DNA of 64,000 nt from Lysobacter sp. (GCA_019634715.1 JAHCAU010000008.1:62001-126000); one strand, 5' to 3'. Shown: positions 7,619-16,969, counted from the first letter of the stretch. Made by a program: numbers and translations. Notes: generated by a model from the sequence alone, not told the origin.

Positions 7619-9532
7619 ATGAACTTCTTCGAACGCCAGGCCGCCGCGCGCCGGGCTTCCTTCCGCCTCGTGTTCCTGTTCGCGTTCGCGGTGCTGGGCA
7701 TCGTCTGCGTCGTGGACCTCGTGGTCTGGATCGCGCTGGCGGCGAACGACGAGCGCACGCCGGGGCAGATCGCCGCGATCGTCGCGGTGGTCTCGATCCT
7801 GACGATCGCGGTGATCGGTCTGGGCTCGCTGTACCGCATCGCCAGCCTGCGCGGCGGCGGTGCCGCCATCGCGCTGCAGATGGGCGGCACGCCGGTGCCG
7901 GAGCAGACCCGCGATCCGCAGCTGCGCCGCCTGCGCAACGTGGTCGAGGAAATCTCGATCGCCTCGGGCGTGCCGATGCCGCAGCTGTACGTGCTCGAGC
8001 ACGAGGCGGGCATCAACGCCTTCGCCGCCGGCTACACGCCTGCCGATGCCGCGATCGCGGTCACGCGCGGCGCGCTGGAGCGCCTGAACCGCGACGAGCT
8101 GCAGGGCGTGATCGCGCACGAGTTCAGCCACGTCCTCAACGGCGACATGCGCCTGAACATCCGCCTGATCGGCGTGCTGTTCGGCATCCTGATGCTCGCG
8201 CTGATCGGGCGCAGGGTGCTGGCGCATGCCCGCTTCGGCGGCCGTGGTCGCGATGCGGTGGCCCTCGTGGCGGCGGCGCTCACCGCGATGGCCATCGGCT
8301 ACCTCGGCCTGTTCTTCGGACGCATGATCAAGGCCGGCGTCAGCCGCTCGCGCGAGCTGCTCGCCGATGCGTCGGCCGTGCAGTTCACGCGGCAGACCTC
8401 GGGCCTGGCGGGTGCGCTGAAGAAGATCGCCGGCCTGCACGAAGGCGCGAAACTCGAGCACGCCGGCGACGCCGAGGAAGTCAGCCACATGCTGTTCGGC
8501 GACGGTGTCGGCCTGAGCGGGCTGTTCGCCACGCACCCGCCGCTGCTGCAGCGCATCCAGGCGCTGGAGCCGGGCTTCCGTTCCGATCAGTTGAGCCAGC
8601 TGTCGCTGCGCTGGCGCACCGATCCGCCGAACGGCCTGGAGGAAGACCTGCGCCTGGGCCTGGCCGGCGGCGCGACCGGCGTGCTGCCGCCCGCGCGCAG
8701 CGAGGCGCTGGTCACCCCGGCGATGGTCGCGGCGCAGGTCGCGCAGCCGCAGCCCGACGATTACCGTCGCGCCGACATCATCGCCGCGCAGTTGTCCGAA
8801 CCGCTGCGCGCGCTCGCGGCGCAGCGCGACGACGTGGTCACGCTGGTGCTGGCGCTGCTGCTGGATGCCGACGCCACGGTGCAGGACCGGCAGCATGCGG
8901 AGATCGGCGCGCGGCTGGGCCGCGATCGCGCGGTGATGGCGAAGGCGCTGCGCGACGAGCAGCTCGCCGGCCTGCATCCGATGCTGCGCCTGCCGCTGGC
9001 ATCGCTGTGTTTCCCGGTGCTGTGCCGCAGGCCGCGCCCGGAGATGAGCCGGGTGCTCGATACCCTCCATGCGGTCGTCAACACCGACGGCCGCGTTTCG
9101 GTGTTCGAATACTGCCTCGGCACGCTGCTCAGGCAACAGCTGCGCGCATCGCTCGATCCGTCGCGGCAGCCGCACTTCGGGCGCCGCCGCATCGCCGACA
9201 GCCGTCGCGAGATCGCGACCCTGCTGGCGGTGATCGCGACGGCCGGGCACGACGACGGGCATGAAGCGCTGCGTGCGTATCTCGCCGGCATGCAGCGCGT
9301 GCTGCCGCGCGACCATGTCGATTTCGTCGTGCCGACGGAGGGCGTGGTCGCACTGGAGCCGGTGTGGCCGGTGCTCGATGCGCTCGACCCGCACGCCAAG
9401 CAGCTGCTCGTCGAAGCGGTCACCGCCGCCGTCAGCCACGACGGCCGCATCCGCGTCGTCGAATCCGAACTGCTGCGCACCGTCTGCGCGGTGCTGCACT
9501 GCCCGCTGCCGCCGATGCTGGAGCGGGGCTGA
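7619..9532 (+). CDS. M48 family membrane zinc metalloprotease (HtpX-like)
   Basis: A 637-residue protein with two membrane segments near the N-terminus (about 17-42 and 50-72) and HEFSH at 167-171, the HExxH zinc site of M48 peptidases. The third ligand probably lies in SRSRELLADASAVQFT. Two more hydrophobic segments follow the active site. The C-terminal 300 residues are longer than in HtpX and belong to the larger M48 form found next to lemA. It probably degrades misfolded membrane proteins. The ATG at 7619 has no clear ribosome binding site because the REP-like repeat ends just before it, so translation may be weak or coupled to lemA. Confidence 0.88.
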   Translation: MNFFERQAAARRASFRLVFLFAFAVLGIVCVVDLVVWIALAANDERTPGQIAAIVAVVSILTIAVIGLGSLYRIASLRGGGAAIALQMGGTPVPEQTRDPQLRRLRNVVEEISIASGVPMPQLYVLEHEAGINAFAAGYTPADAAIAVTRGALERLNRDELQGVIAHEFSHVLNGDMRLNIRLIGVLFGILMLALIGRRVLAHARFGGRGRDAVALVAAALTAMAIGYLGLFFGRMIKAGVSRSRELLADASAVQFTRQTSGLAGALKKIAGLHEGAKLEHAGDAEEVSHMLFGDGVGLSGLFATHPPLLQRIQALEPGFRSDQLSQLSLRWRTDPPNGLEEDLRLGLAGGATGVLPPARSEALVTPAMVAAQVAQPQPDDYRRADIIAAQLSEPLRALAAQRDDVVTLVLALLLDADATVQDRQHAEIGARLGRDRAVMAKALRDEQLAGLHPMLRLPLASLCFPVLCRRPRPEMSRVLDTLHAVVNTDGRVSVFEYCLGTLLRQQLRASLDPSRQPHFGRRRIADSRREIATLLAVIATAGHDDGHEALRAYLAGMQRVLPRDHVDFVVPTEGVVALEPVWPVLDALDPHAKQLLVEAVTAAVSHDGRIRVVESELLRTVCAVLHCPLPPMLERG

Positions 9533-9590
9533 TCCTTACCGACAATGCCCGCCCTGTCGGGAATATCTTCTCCTCTCCGGATGAACCTGC

Positions 9591-10640
9591 ATGACGACTT
9601 CAAAGCACCATTTTTTCATTTCCATCGCACTGTGCGCCGCCTTCTTCGGGTGCTCGTTCGCCGCTATCGCGAAGGACCCCTCGTCGTCCAGATCGGAGCG
9701 CGGCGAACTCGTGCACCGGATCGTCAGCAAATGGGGCGGCACGGTGCAGAATCGCTACCGGATGAACGTGGATCGTTGGGCGCAAAGCATGGTGCCGCTG
9801 TTCGCTTCGGCTTCGTTGCCCCAGCTCAGGAAGGCAGCGATGGCGCAAACATTCGACGGCATGAATCTCTCCTTGATCGAGAAACCCGGTGCGGCCCTGT
9901 CCGGCCAAGGGGGCAAGTTGCTGGGAGATCCTCATGCCGACTACGTGTTCACTCCTGTGGAACCCTGCCGCCTGGCAGACACGCGTCTGTTCACTCAGCC
10001 GCTCGCGGCAGGATCGACCACCAGTTTCCTTGTCACCGGCGGCATGTTCCATTCGCAGGGCGGCGGAGCGTGCCAATTGCCGAGCGGAGTCGGCGCGGTG
10101 ATGCTGAGCGTGACTGCGGTACAGCCGGATAATGCCGGGTTTCTCACCCTGTACCCCGAGCACTTGCCGATTCGACCCTTCGCCGCGAACGTCAACTACG
10201 CCGCCGGGCAGGTCATCAACAACCAGACGGTGGTGGGATTGTTCAGCTACAACAGCGGGAACCTGATGTTCAACGACAAGGTCAAGCTGTACACCTACGC
10301 TAGAATGCATGTCGTCATCGACATCGTCGGGGTCTTCAGGAATGCCCAGCGTTATCTCGGACAGCTCACCTGCCAGGATGTCGTCAAGACGACCAGTGCC
10401 GTCGGCGAAACGAGATTCAAGGTCGATCTCCAGTGCCCGATGTTCCACTCGATGACGGCGATCCTGTGCAATGCGACCAACCCGGATGCGCCCTTTCCCG
10501 AAGTGGCCGATCTGCAAGTCCAGGGGTCCGACATCAAATCGGCCAGCGGCTTCGATTATGGCTACTGCTTCTACAAGAATGGTGCCGCCAGCAGCGTGAC
10601 GACCAAGGCGCGATGCTGCCAGGAATCGAATTTCCGCTAG
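9591..10640 (+). CDS. Secreted protein of unknown function with a beta-rich repeat-type domain
   Basis: A 349-residue protein with an N-terminal signal (residues 8-27, FFISIALCAAFFG). The middle (about 120-245) has the pattern PCRLADTR, VTAVQPDNAGFLTLYP, NVNYAAGQVINNQTVVGL and MHVVIDIVGVF. This is known from many secreted bacterial proteins as a beta-domain that often occurs in tandem. The C-terminal part has several cysteines (about residues 260-345). Codon use is less GC-extreme than in the neighbours, which may mean a different history. No function can be assigned. Confidence 0.6.
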   Translation: MTTSKHHFFISIALCAAFFGCSFAAIAKDPSSSRSERGELVHRIVSKWGGTVQNRYRMNVDRWAQSMVPLFASASLPQLRKAAMAQTFDGMNLSLIEKPGAALSGQGGKLLGDPHADYVFTPVEPCRLADTRLFTQPLAAGSTTSFLVTGGMFHSQGGGACQLPSGVGAVMLSVTAVQPDNAGFLTLYPEHLPIRPFAANVNYAAGQVINNQTVVGLFSYNSGNLMFNDKVKLYTYARMHVVIDIVGVFRNAQRYLGQLTCQDVVKTTSAVGETRFKVDLQCPMFHSMTAILCNATNPDAPFPEVADLQVQGSDIKSASGFDYGYCFYKNGAASSVTTKARCCQESNFR

Positions 10641-10760
10641 CGCCACCGCATCCGGACCCGGGCGTTCCCGCCTTGGACCCGCATCTTTCGCATGCGCGCC
10701 CGGGAGTTGCGCGCATGTGATGCCTGATCGGAGTCGGGGCCTCGTCGGGAAGCGTCCTCT

Positions 10761-11192
10761 TCAGCCCATCCGCTTCCCCGCCACCGCCTTGAACAGGCGG
10801 TCGAAGGCGGTGTCGTATTCGCTGTCGTCGACGTAATCGCGGAATTCCCCGGCATCGTAGAAGCGCCCATAGCAGAACTTGCAGCTCTCGAAACGGATGT
10901 GCGGCTGGTGCGGATCGACCATGTGGATCAGCGGGTAGTGCGTGCAGGCCGGGCAGAGCAGGGGGGCGTCGGCCGGGGCCGACGGGTCGCGCAGCGTGTC
11001 CGCAGCGGGTGCCTTCGGTGCGTTCAGGTCGATGCGTTCGGCATGCTCGCGCAGGTCCTCGTGCGCCATGATCTCGAACCACATGCCCTCGCAGCCGCGA
11101 CAGCGATGGACCACGGCATCCCCGTAGCCATCGAGCGCCTGCATGGCGCCGTGGCACTTCGGGCATGGCAGGGGCGTGGTCGCGTCGGGCAT
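10761..11192 (-). CDS. TFIIB-type zinc-ribbon protein
   Basis: A 143-residue protein with CPKCHG at residues 10-15 and CRGCEGMWF near 31-39, the zf-TFIIB pattern found in small bacterial proteins. A second half contains CPACTHYP and CKFCYGRFYD, so two zinc ribbons are likely. The role is unknown; proteins of this type are proposed to bind nucleic acid or act as metal-dependent adaptors. It is followed on the same strand by clp and a GNAT gene upstream (11209-12382), with short gaps. Confidence 0.8.
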   Translation of the reverse strand: MPDATTPLPCPKCHGAMQALDGYGDAVVHRCRGCEGMWFEIMAHEDLREHAERIDLNAPKAPAADTLRDPSAPADAPLLCPACTHYPLIHMVDPHQPHIRFESCKFCYGRFYDAGEFRDYVDDSEYDTAFDRLFKAVAGKRMG

Positions 11193-11208
11193 TGGCGTGC
11201 GGCTCGGG

Positions 11209-11676
11209 TCAGTCGCCCAGCAGCTTCACGAAGCGCACGGCGCCCTCGGAGAAGCCGCAGGCGCGGTAGAAGGCGTGGGCTTCGGTGCGGTGGCCTGCGC
11301 TGGTGACTTCCAGGCGGGCGGCGCCGCCGAGGCGTGCTCGGCGTTCGGCGTCGCGCAGCAGCAGTCGGCCGACGCCCTGGCCCTGGGCATCCTCGTCCAC
11401 CACCAGGGCGGTGACCCGGCAGGTGGTGGTGCCCAGCGGCAGGTAATACATGAAGTCGAGGGCGAGCAGGCCGCGGACCACGCCGCGGTCGCGGGCCAGG
11501 ATCAGGGCCTGGCGGTCGTTGTGCAGGACGGCGTCGATGCGCTCGGCGGCGTCGGCAGGCTCGCAGGGGTAGCCGAGCTGGGTGAGCAGCGCCGCCACGT
11601 CCCCGGCATCGCCGGGGATGGCGCCGCGGAGGTCGATGTCCTCCGGCGGCGGGGCGGGCGTCGCGGGCTGGGTCAC
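11209..11676 (-). CDS. GNAT family N-acetyltransferase
   Basis: A 155-residue protein with the GNAT fold: [15 protein letters not shown] at the start, the strand [20 protein letters not shown] with the acetyl-CoA pyrophosphate loop (Q-G-Q-G-V-G), and a C-terminal [10 protein letters not shown] motif. It transfers an acetyl group from acetyl-CoA to an unknown amine. It lies 16 bases downstream of clp on the same strand and is probably co-transcribed. Confidence 0.88.
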   Translation of the reverse strand: MTQPATPAPPPEDIDLRGAIPGDAGDVAALLTQLGYPCEPADAAERIDAVLHNDRQALILARDRGVVRGLLALDFMYYLPLGTTTCRVTALVVDEDAQGQGVGRLLLRDAERRARLGGAARLEVTSAGHRTEAHAFYRACGFSEGAVRFVKLLGD

Positions 11677-11692
11677 CGGAACGCGCGTCCGG

Positions 11693-12382
11693 TCAGCGGG
11701 TGCCGTAGACGACCACGGTCTTGCCGCGGGCGTGCAGCTTGCCGTCGGCCTGCAGCTTCTTGAGCACGCGGCCGGCCATTTCGCGGGAGCAGCCGACCAG
11801 GCGCGCCAGCTCCTGGCGGGACACGCGCAGCTGGGTGCCCTGCGGATGGCTCATCGCCTCCGGCTCGCGCGTCAGGTCGTGCAGGGCGCGGATGATGCGG
11901 TCGGTGACGTCCAGGAAGGCCAGGCGGCCGGCCTTGCGGCTGGTATCCAGCAGGCGGCGGGAGAGCTGGGCACCGATGGCGTAGATCAGCTGGGCGGCAT
12001 CGTTGCCGAGCGGGCCTTCCAGCAGCTGGTACAGGCGCTCGTAGCCGATCTCGGCCAGTTCGCACTGGGTGCGGGTGCGCAGCACCACCTCGCGGCGGTC
12101 GCTTTCGACGAACAGGCCCATCTCGCCCACGAACTCGCCGGGGCCGAAGTAGCCCAGGACCAGCTCGCGACCGTCGTCCTCCTCCGTGATGATGCTCACC
12201 GAGCCGGAGATCACGTAATACAAGGTGCCGGCCGGATCTCCCGGGCGGAACACCTCGGTCCGCGGCGGGTAGCGGCGGCGGTGGCAGTGGGAGAGGAAAC
12301 GCTCGATGGTCGCAACCGTCGGAGCGAGCGGATTGGCGTTTCGGCGGAGGGGAGTCAGCGTGGCCACGGGGGATGTGTTCAT
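11693..12382 (-). CDS. clp: Clp, Crp-like global transcription regulator
   Basis: A 229-residue protein, essentially the length of Xanthomonas Clp. An N-terminal cyclic-nucleotide-binding domain ([19 protein letters not shown]) is followed by the dimer helix and a C-terminal winged helix ([24 protein letters not shown]). In Xanthomonas, Clp activates virulence, exopolysaccharide and extracellular-enzyme genes and is released from DNA by cyclic-di-GMP. Several secreted hydrolases in this window would be candidate targets. The start at 12382 ([12 protein letters not shown]) matches the family. It is divergent from speD across 219 bases. Confidence 0.94.
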   Translation of the reverse strand: MNTSPVATLTPLRRNANPLAPTVATIERFLSHCHRRRYPPRTEVFRPGDPAGTLYYVISGSVSIITEEDDGRELVLGYFGPGEFVGEMGLFVESDRREVVLRTRTQCELAEIGYERLYQLLEGPLGNDAAQLIYAIGAQLSRRLLDTSRKAGRLAFLDVTDRIIRALHDLTREPEAMSHPQGTQLRVSRQELARLVGCSREMAGRVLKKLQADGKLHARGKTVVVYGTR

Positions 12383-12601
12383 GCGAGCCAGAACGAAGGA
12401 ATGGGCAAGAGTAGGCTTTTGTTCGGTTCCCGGCAAACCGTGACTTTCAACCCCCTGGCCGGTGCGCGGACCCGGCGCCCTCGCACCGCCCGTCAGCCCC
12501 CGGTCCCGGATTGCCCTGGCTGGCGCCGTAAACGGTGGCGCCGCCCCCCCCGCTGCCGCATAATCGCGCCCCCAACCTCCGTACCCCAAGGATCCGATGC
12601 C

Positions 12602-13396
12602 GTGGTCAAGCCGCTGCCGCGTCTGAAGCTGCAAGGCTTCAACAATCTGACCAAAGCACTGTCGTTCAACATCTACGACGTCTGCTACGCGGTCTCCGAG
12701 GAGGATCGTCAGCGCTACATCGCGTACATCGACGAGGAATACAACGCCGACCGGTTGACCCAGATCCTCACCGACGTCGCCGAGATCATCGGCGCCAACA
12801 TCCTCAACATCGCTCGCCAGGACTACGACCCGCAGGGCGCGTCAGTGACCATCCTCATCTCCGAGGAGCCGGTGATCGACAAGAAGGATGCCGGCAAGGA
12901 GCTGATCTCCGACGCCGTGGTCGCGCACATGGACAAGTCGCACATCACGGTGCACACCTATCCGGAAACCCATCCGGACAACGGCATCGCCACCTTCCGC
13001 GCCGACATCGACGTCGCCACCTGCGGCGTGATCTCGCCGCTGAAGGCGCTGAACTACCTGATCGAGAGCTTCGAGTCCGACATCGTGGTCATGGACTACC
13101 GCGTGCGCGGCTTCACCCGCGACATCAAGGGCAAGAAGCACTACATCGACCACAAGATCAATTCGATCCAGGACTACCTGGCCAAGAACATCAAGTCGCG
13201 CTACGAGATGCTCGACGTGAACGTCTACCAGGAGAACATCTTCCACACGAAGATGCACCTGAAGGAGTTCGACCTCGACAATTACCTGTTCGAGGAGAAG
13301 GCCAGGAACCTGTCGTTCAAGGAGCGCATGAAGATCGAGGCGCGCCTGAAGCGGGAGATCGAAGAGCTGTACCACGGCCGCAACCTGGCCGAGTGA
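12602..13396 (+). CDS. speD: S-adenosylmethionine decarboxylase proenzyme
   Basis: A 264-residue protein of the proteobacterial SpeD class. It decarboxylates S-adenosylmethionine to provide the aminopropyl donor for spermidine synthesis. The proenzyme self-cleaves at Lys111-Ser112 ([11 protein letters not shown]), turning Ser112 into the pyruvoyl group. The start is GTG at 12602, preceded by AAGGA about nine bases away; the ATG at 12597 is out of frame. It is divergent from clp. Confidence 0.95.
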   Translation: MVKPLPRLKLQGFNNLTKALSFNIYDVCYAVSEEDRQRYIAYIDEEYNADRLTQILTDVAEIIGANILNIARQDYDPQGASVTILISEEPVIDKKDAGKELISDAVVAHMDKSHITVHTYPETHPDNGIATFRADIDVATCGVISPLKALNYLIESFESDIVVMDYRVRGFTRDIKGKKHYIDHKINSIQDYLAKNIKSRYEMLDVNVYQENIFHTKMHLKEFDLDNYLFEEKARNLSFKERMKIEARLKREIEELYHGRNLAE

Positions 13397-13441
13397 CGGG
13401 TCAGGCACGGGTCATCCGGCCCGTGCCACCCTGCGCCACCT

Positions 13442-13500
13442 GCGGGACGACCCGCGCGCGGCATCGCCACGATGCGCGAACCGAACGACCGACGGCGGTC
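13442..13500 (+). promoter_or_regulatory. Guanidine-II (mini-ykkC) riboswitch upstream of sugE
   Basis: Two small hairpins with ACGR loops occur in tandem, the defining feature of the guanidine-II riboswitch. P1 is GCGGG, loop ACGA, CCCGC (13442-13455). P2 is GACCG, loop ACGG, CGGTC (13487-13500). They are 31 bases apart. The next gene is SugE/Gdx, whose family exports guanidinium and is the usual target of this riboswitch. An intrinsic terminator stem (13491-13521) uses bases of P2, so P2 and terminator exclude each other. Guanidine binding should prevent termination. Confidence 0.85.
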
Positions 13501-13528
13501 CGGACCTTCCGGGCCGCCGTCTTCCTTT
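13491..13528 (+). terminator. Riboswitch-controlled terminator before sugE
   Basis: Bases 13491-13503 pair with 13509-13521 as a continuous 13-bp stem (one G-T pair) around the loop ACCTT, followed by the T-rich stretch TTCCTTT. The left arm begins inside hairpin P2 of the riboswitch, so the two structures compete. Confidence 0.75.
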
Positions 13529-13582
13529 CGGGATACCCGATACCGAACGCGCGGCGGCTCCGGAGACATCGAGGAGACGACC

Positions 13583-13900
13583 ATGTCGTGGATCCACCTG
13601 TTCCTGGCCGGGCTGTTCGAGATCGCCTTCGCCCTGGGCCTCAAGCACACCGACGGCTTCACCCGCCCCTGGCCGACCGTGTTCACCGCGCTGGCGGCGG
13701 CGACCAGCCTGTGGCTGCTCACCCGTGCGCTGCAGGGCATCCCGCTGGGCACCGCCTACGCGATCTGGACCGGCATCGGTGCGGTCGGTGTGGCCCTGGT
13801 CGGCATGGCTGCGTTCGGCGAGAACGCATCGCCGGCGCGGATCGCCTGCCTGCTGATGATCGTGGGTGGCGTGGCGGGACTGAAGCTGCTGACGCGCTGA
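13583..13900 (+). CDS. sugE: SugE/Gdx-type small multidrug resistance transporter (guanidinium exporter)
   Basis: A 105-residue protein with four membrane helices and the SMR fold. Glu13 is the conserved membrane carboxylate that couples proton and substrate movement (LFEIAFALGLK). The motifs GTAYAIWTGIGAVG and the final GVAGLKLL match SugE/Gdx. It works as a dual-topology dimer in the inner membrane and exports guanidinium in exchange for protons. The guanidine-II riboswitch 80-140 bases upstream supports this substrate rather than generic drug efflux. The ATG at 13583 follows GAGGAGACG. Confidence 0.93.
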   Translation: MSWIHLFLAGLFEIAFALGLKHTDGFTRPWPTVFTALAAATSLWLLTRALQGIPLGTAYAIWTGIGAVGVALVGMAAFGENASPARIACLLMIVGGVAGLKLLTR

Positions 13901-13913
13901 TCGCGGCGACGGC

Positions 13914-14558
13914 TCAGAGCCGGTAGGCCACCGTCTTCATGAGCTTCGAGGCCAGCGCCATCACCGCCGGCACCGGCGGCGGCAGGGTGCGGGCGCCGGC
14001 GTCGCGGGCGTGCGCGGCGTGGCGGGCTTCGTCGTCCTTCATGACCTGCAGGATCGCCCGGCTGCGGCCGTCGGCCGCCGGCAGGGTCTGCAGGTGCTCT
14101 TCGAGGTGGGCCTCGACCTGGCGTTCGGTCTCGACCACGAAGCCGAGATTCCAGCCGTCGCCGCGCAGCCCGGCGAGCACGCCGATGGCGTAGCTGCCGG
14201 CGTACCACACCGGGTTGAGCAGGCTCGGTCGGCTGTCCAGTTCGCGCAGGCGGTCGGCGCACCAGGCGAGGTGGTCGGTCTCTTCCTGCGCGGCGGCGAG
14301 CAGGTGCGCGCGCGTGCCTTCGTCGCGCGCCACCGCGGCCTGGCCGACGTACAGCGCCTGCGCGCAGACCTCGCCGACGTGGTTGATGCGCATCAGCCCG
14401 GCGGCGTGGCGGCGTTCGGCCTCGTCCAGCACCACCTCGGCCTCGGCGTCGCCCGGGTTTGGTCGCGCGGCGCGCGGGGCGCCGGCCACGGTGTCCAGGG
14501 CGTTCTGGGCGTCGGCGAGCAGGCGGTCGAGCGGGGACAGGCGGCGGGTCGCGGTCAT
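13914..14558 (-). CDS. coq7: 2-polyprenyl-3-methyl-6-methoxy-1,4-benzoquinone monooxygenase
   Basis: A 214-residue diiron hydroxylase that performs a late ring hydroxylation of ubiquinone biosynthesis at the inner membrane. The diiron ligands sit in the expected EXXH pairs: [32 protein letters not shown] and [10 protein letters not shown]. The ATG at 14558 is chosen because the longer frame reads back into the neighbouring gene. That gene, the Fe-S protein at 14566-15729, ends 7 bases upstream on the same strand, so the two are likely co-transcribed. Confidence 0.94.
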   Translation of the reverse strand: MTATRRLSPLDRLLADAQNALDTVAGAPRAARPNPGDAEAEVVLDEAERRHAAGLMRINHVGEVCAQALYVGQAAVARDEGTRAHLLAAAQEETDHLAWCADRLRELDSRPSLLNPVWYAGSYAIGVLAGLRGDGWNLGFVVETERQVEAHLEEHLQTLPAADGRSRAILQVMKDDEARHAAHARDAGARTLPPPVPAVMALASKLMKTVAYRL

Positions 14559-14565
14559 GGGCACA

Positions 14566-15729
14566 TTATGGTCGAAAAGGCGGTCGCGCCAGGCAGTCGG
14601 CCAGCAGTTCGAGCGGGTGCTGCACCGGCAGCGCCGTGCCGTTGGCGAGGTGCAGCCGGCAGCCGATGTTGGCGCTGAGCAGCCGGGTCGCACCGCTGGC
14701 GGCGAGCTGGTCCAGCAGCGGCTGGCGGAAGCGGACCGCGCGTGCCGGATCGGTCAGCATCTGCGTGCCGGCCGCGCCGCAGCAGCCGAAGCCGGCATCG
14801 AGCACGATGACCTCCAGCCCCGGCACGCGGGCCAGCAGTTGGTGCAGTGCGCGATCGCTGCGCACCACGTTGCGCTGGCTGCAGGGCAGGTGCAGGGCGA
14901 TCCGCTCCGGCCTCGGCGCGAAACGCAGGCGATCGGCGTGTTCGGCGAGATGGACGATGGCGTCGCGGGTGCCGTCGACGGCGTCGGCGACGGCCTCGTG
15001 GCAGCCACTGGCCAACGTCAGCACGGTGTCGGCCTCGGCGAAGGCGGCGCGATTGCGCGCGGCCAGTGCCCGGGCGGTCGCGTGATCGCCTGCGTGCGCA
15101 TGGAGCGTGCCGCAGCAGGTCTGCCCGTCCGGGAACACCGCGTGCTGGCCGATCGACGCCAGCAGCCGGCGGATGGCCGCGTGCAGGCCGGTCTCGTAAC
15201 TGCGTGCGACGCAGCCGGTGAACACCGCGACCGTCGGTCCTTCGATGCCGCTGGCCTGCGCGCGGACGGCGGATGCGGGCCGGGGCAAGGGCCGCGCGGC
15301 CCGGGGCAGCAGCGGCCAGATCCGCCGGTACAGCGCCAGCAGCGCCGACAGGGTGCGCGGGCGCGCGGCCAGCCATTCCGCAGCGCGCTGCCGGGTCGAA
15401 GGTGGGCGCCGTTTTCGCTGGCCGGCGCGGGCCGCGGTCAGGATCGCGCCGTAGTCGACCCGGGCCGGACAGACCGCCTCGCAGCGCCGGCAGCCGAGGC
15501 AGTGGTCCAGGTGCGTCTCGGTCGCGGGCGTGGGCGCCAGCCGGCCGTCGTCCAGCGCCCGCGCGAGTGCAATCCGGCCCCGTGGCGACTCGCTTTCCAG
15601 GCCTTCGAGGGCATAGGTCGGGCAGCTCGGCAGGCACAGGCCGCACTGCACGCAGCGGTCGGCCAGCGCCTGCAGGGCGAAGGGGGCGGGACAGGGCGGG
15701 GCGTTCGTCACCGGCACATCTTCGGGCAT
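14566..15729 (-). CDS. Glycolate oxidase iron-sulfur subunit-like protein (GlcF family)
   Basis: A 387-residue protein with two 4Fe-4S motifs near the N-terminus ([12 protein letters not shown] and [12 protein letters not shown]). Two cysteine-rich CCG domains follow ([11 protein letters not shown] in the middle and [10 protein letters not shown] near the end). This is the layout of GlcF and related subunits that pass electrons from a flavin dehydrogenase to quinone. No glcD or glcE flavin subunit is adjacent, so glycolate is not proven as substrate; L-lactate or another 2-hydroxyacid is possible. The ATG at 15729 is one choice; a GTG a few codons later is possible. Confidence 0.82.
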   Translation of the reverse strand: MPEDVPVTNAPPCPAPFALQALADRCVQCGLCLPSCPTYALEGLESESPRGRIALARALDDGRLAPTPATETHLDHCLGCRRCEAVCPARVDYGAILTAARAGQRKRRPPSTRQRAAEWLAARPRTLSALLALYRRIWPLLPRAARPLPRPASAVRAQASGIEGPTVAVFTGCVARSYETGLHAAIRRLLASIGQHAVFPDGQTCCGTLHAHAGDHATARALAARNRAAFAEADTVLTLASGCHEAVADAVDGTRDAIVHLAEHADRLRFAPRPERIALHLPCSQRNVVRSDRALHQLLARVPGLEVIVLDAGFGCCGAAGTQMLTDPARAVRFRQPLLDQLAASGATRLLSANIGCRLHLANGTALPVQHPLELLADCLARPPFRP

Positions 15730-15775
15730 GCCCCGGTCCCGCGCGAGCCGATCAGGCTGTCCAGCTGGCCCCGAC

Positions 15776-15804
15776 TTGCGGCGCCCCGGGGCGGAGGCTA
15801 TCAT
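15776..15804 (+). promoter_or_regulatory. Sigma-70 promoter for rplM-rpsI
   Basis: TTGCGG (15776-15781), a 17-bp spacer and TATCAT (15799-15804). It sits 135 bases before rplM and leaves an untranslated leader where the L13/S9 operon is normally controlled. Confidence 0.6.
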
Positions 15805-15938
15805 TCCGCCTCTTTGCGGCCGCGCCTGCGGCTTCGCGAAGGCTCCACGCACGACAACGCGCGGCGAAGTTCCGGTATCCCGAACGAGGGATGGCCGCAA
15901 TCAGCCCGACCAGGCACCCCATTCCTCAGAGTTTCTCC

Positions 15939-16367
15939 ATGAAGACTTTCACCGCCAAGAACGAGACCGTCCAGCGCGACTGGTATCTCGTCGACGCTTC
16001 CGGCAAGACCCTCGGTCGTCTCGCCGCAGAGCTCGCCCACCGCCTCCGCGGCAAGCACAAGCCCGTCTACACCCCGCACGTCGACACCGGCGACTACCTC
16101 GTCGTGATCAACGCCGAGAAGATCGTGGTGACCGGCAACAAGCTGCTGGACAAGAAGTACCACCGCTTCACCGGCTACATCGGCAACCTGAAGACCGAGA
16201 ACCTGGCCCAGGCGCTGGAGCGCCATCCGGAGCGCGTGATCGAGATCGCCGTGAAGGGCATGCTGCCGAAGAATCCGCTCGGTCGCGCCATGTACAAGAA
16301 GCTCAAGGTGTACAAGGGTTCCGAACACCCGCACGCCGCCCAGCAGCCGCAAGTCCTGGAACTCTAA
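15939..16367 (+). CDS. rplM: 50S ribosomal protein L13
   Basis: A 142-residue protein, identical in length to the Escherichia coli protein. Family motifs are [17 protein letters not shown], the [11 protein letters not shown] block and [20 protein letters not shown]. It binds 23S rRNA early in assembly of the large subunit. It forms an operon with rpsI, which starts 3 bases after its stop. Confidence 0.98.
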   Translation: MKTFTAKNETVQRDWYLVDASGKTLGRLAAELAHRLRGKHKPVYTPHVDTGDYLVVINAEKIVVTGNKLLDKKYHRFTGYIGNLKTENLAQALERHPERVIEIAVKGMLPKNPLGRAMYKKLKVYKGSEHPHAAQQPQVLEL

Positions 16368-16370
16368 TCG

Positions 16371-16763
16371 ATGGCTACTCAGCAGAATTACGGCACCGGC
16401 CGTCGCAAGTCCTCCGTCGCCCGCGTCTTCCTGCGCAAGGGCACCGGCAACATCACCGTCAACGAGCGTCCGCTCGACGAATTCTTCGGCCGTGAAACCG
16501 CCCGGATGATCGTCCGCCAGCCGCTCGAACTGACCAAGACCACCGAGCAGTTCGACGTGGTCGTCACCGCCACCGGCGGCGGCACCACCGGCCAGGCCGG
16601 CGCCATCCGCCTGGGCATCGCCCGCGCGCTGGTCGAGTACGACGACACCCTGAAGTCCGAACTGCGCAAGGCCGGCTTCATGACCCGCGACGCACGCGAG
16701 GTCGAGCGCAAGAAGGTCGGCCTGCACAAGGCCCGTCGCGCCACCCAGTTCTCGAAGCGTTAA
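16371..16763 (+). CDS. rpsI: 30S ribosomal protein S9
   Basis: A 130-residue protein with the family pattern [15 protein letters not shown] and the basic C-terminus that ends SKR and reaches towards the ribosomal P site. It is directly downstream of rplM. A GC-rich hairpin follows the stop. Confidence 0.98.
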   Translation: MATQQNYGTGRRKSSVARVFLRKGTGNITVNERPLDEFFGRETARMIVRQPLELTKTTEQFDVVVTATGGGTTGQAGAIRLGIARALVEYDDTLKSELRKAGFMTRDAREVERKKVGLHKARRATQFSKR

Positions 16764-16776
16764 TCGCCCGGGAACG

Positions 16777-16798
16777 GGCCGGGAGCTTGCTCCCGGCC
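16777..16798 (+). terminator. Hairpin after rpsI
   Basis: A 9-bp stem (GGCCGGGAG / CTCCCGGCC) with the loop CTTG. It lacks a T-tail, so it may be an RNA-stabilising structure or a weak terminator. Confidence 0.45.
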
Positions 16799-16834
16799 TC
16801 TGCGGGGGAGTTCCTTGTTTCGCCGGTTTGGCGT

Positions 16835-16840
16835 TACAAT
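16835..16840 (+). promoter_or_regulatory. -10 element of the tRNA-Gln gene
   Basis: TACAAT lies 18 bases before the mature tRNA 5' end. The matching -35 is probably the T-rich TTCCTT at 16811 (18-bp spacing). Confidence 0.55.
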
Positions 16841-16858
16841 GCGCCCCTGCAGCACTAC

Positions 16859-16933
16859 AGCCCCGTCGCCAAGCGGTAAGGCACCTGACTCTGACTCAGG
16901 CATTCGGTGGTTCGAATCCATCCGGGGCTGCCA
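16859..16933 (+). tRNA. glnT: tRNA-Gln (anticodon CUG)
   Basis: The full cloverleaf can be drawn. The acceptor stem is AGCCCCG / CGGGGCT, the anticodon stem is CCTGA / TCAGG with the loop CTCTGAC, and the T-arm is GTGGTTCGAATCCAT. The anticodon read from the loop is CTG, decoding CAG. The 3' CCA is encoded. An intrinsic terminator follows within 10 bases. The symbol is generic for this isoacceptor. Confidence 0.95.
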
Positions 16934-16940
16934 TCTTCGA

Positions 16941-16969
16941 AAAGCCTGCCTCCTCGGCAGGCTTTTTTC
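16941..16969 (+). terminator. Intrinsic terminator of the tRNA-Gln gene
   Basis: AAGCCTGCC pairs with GGCAGGCTT around TCCTC, followed by a run of six Ts. Confidence 0.9.
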
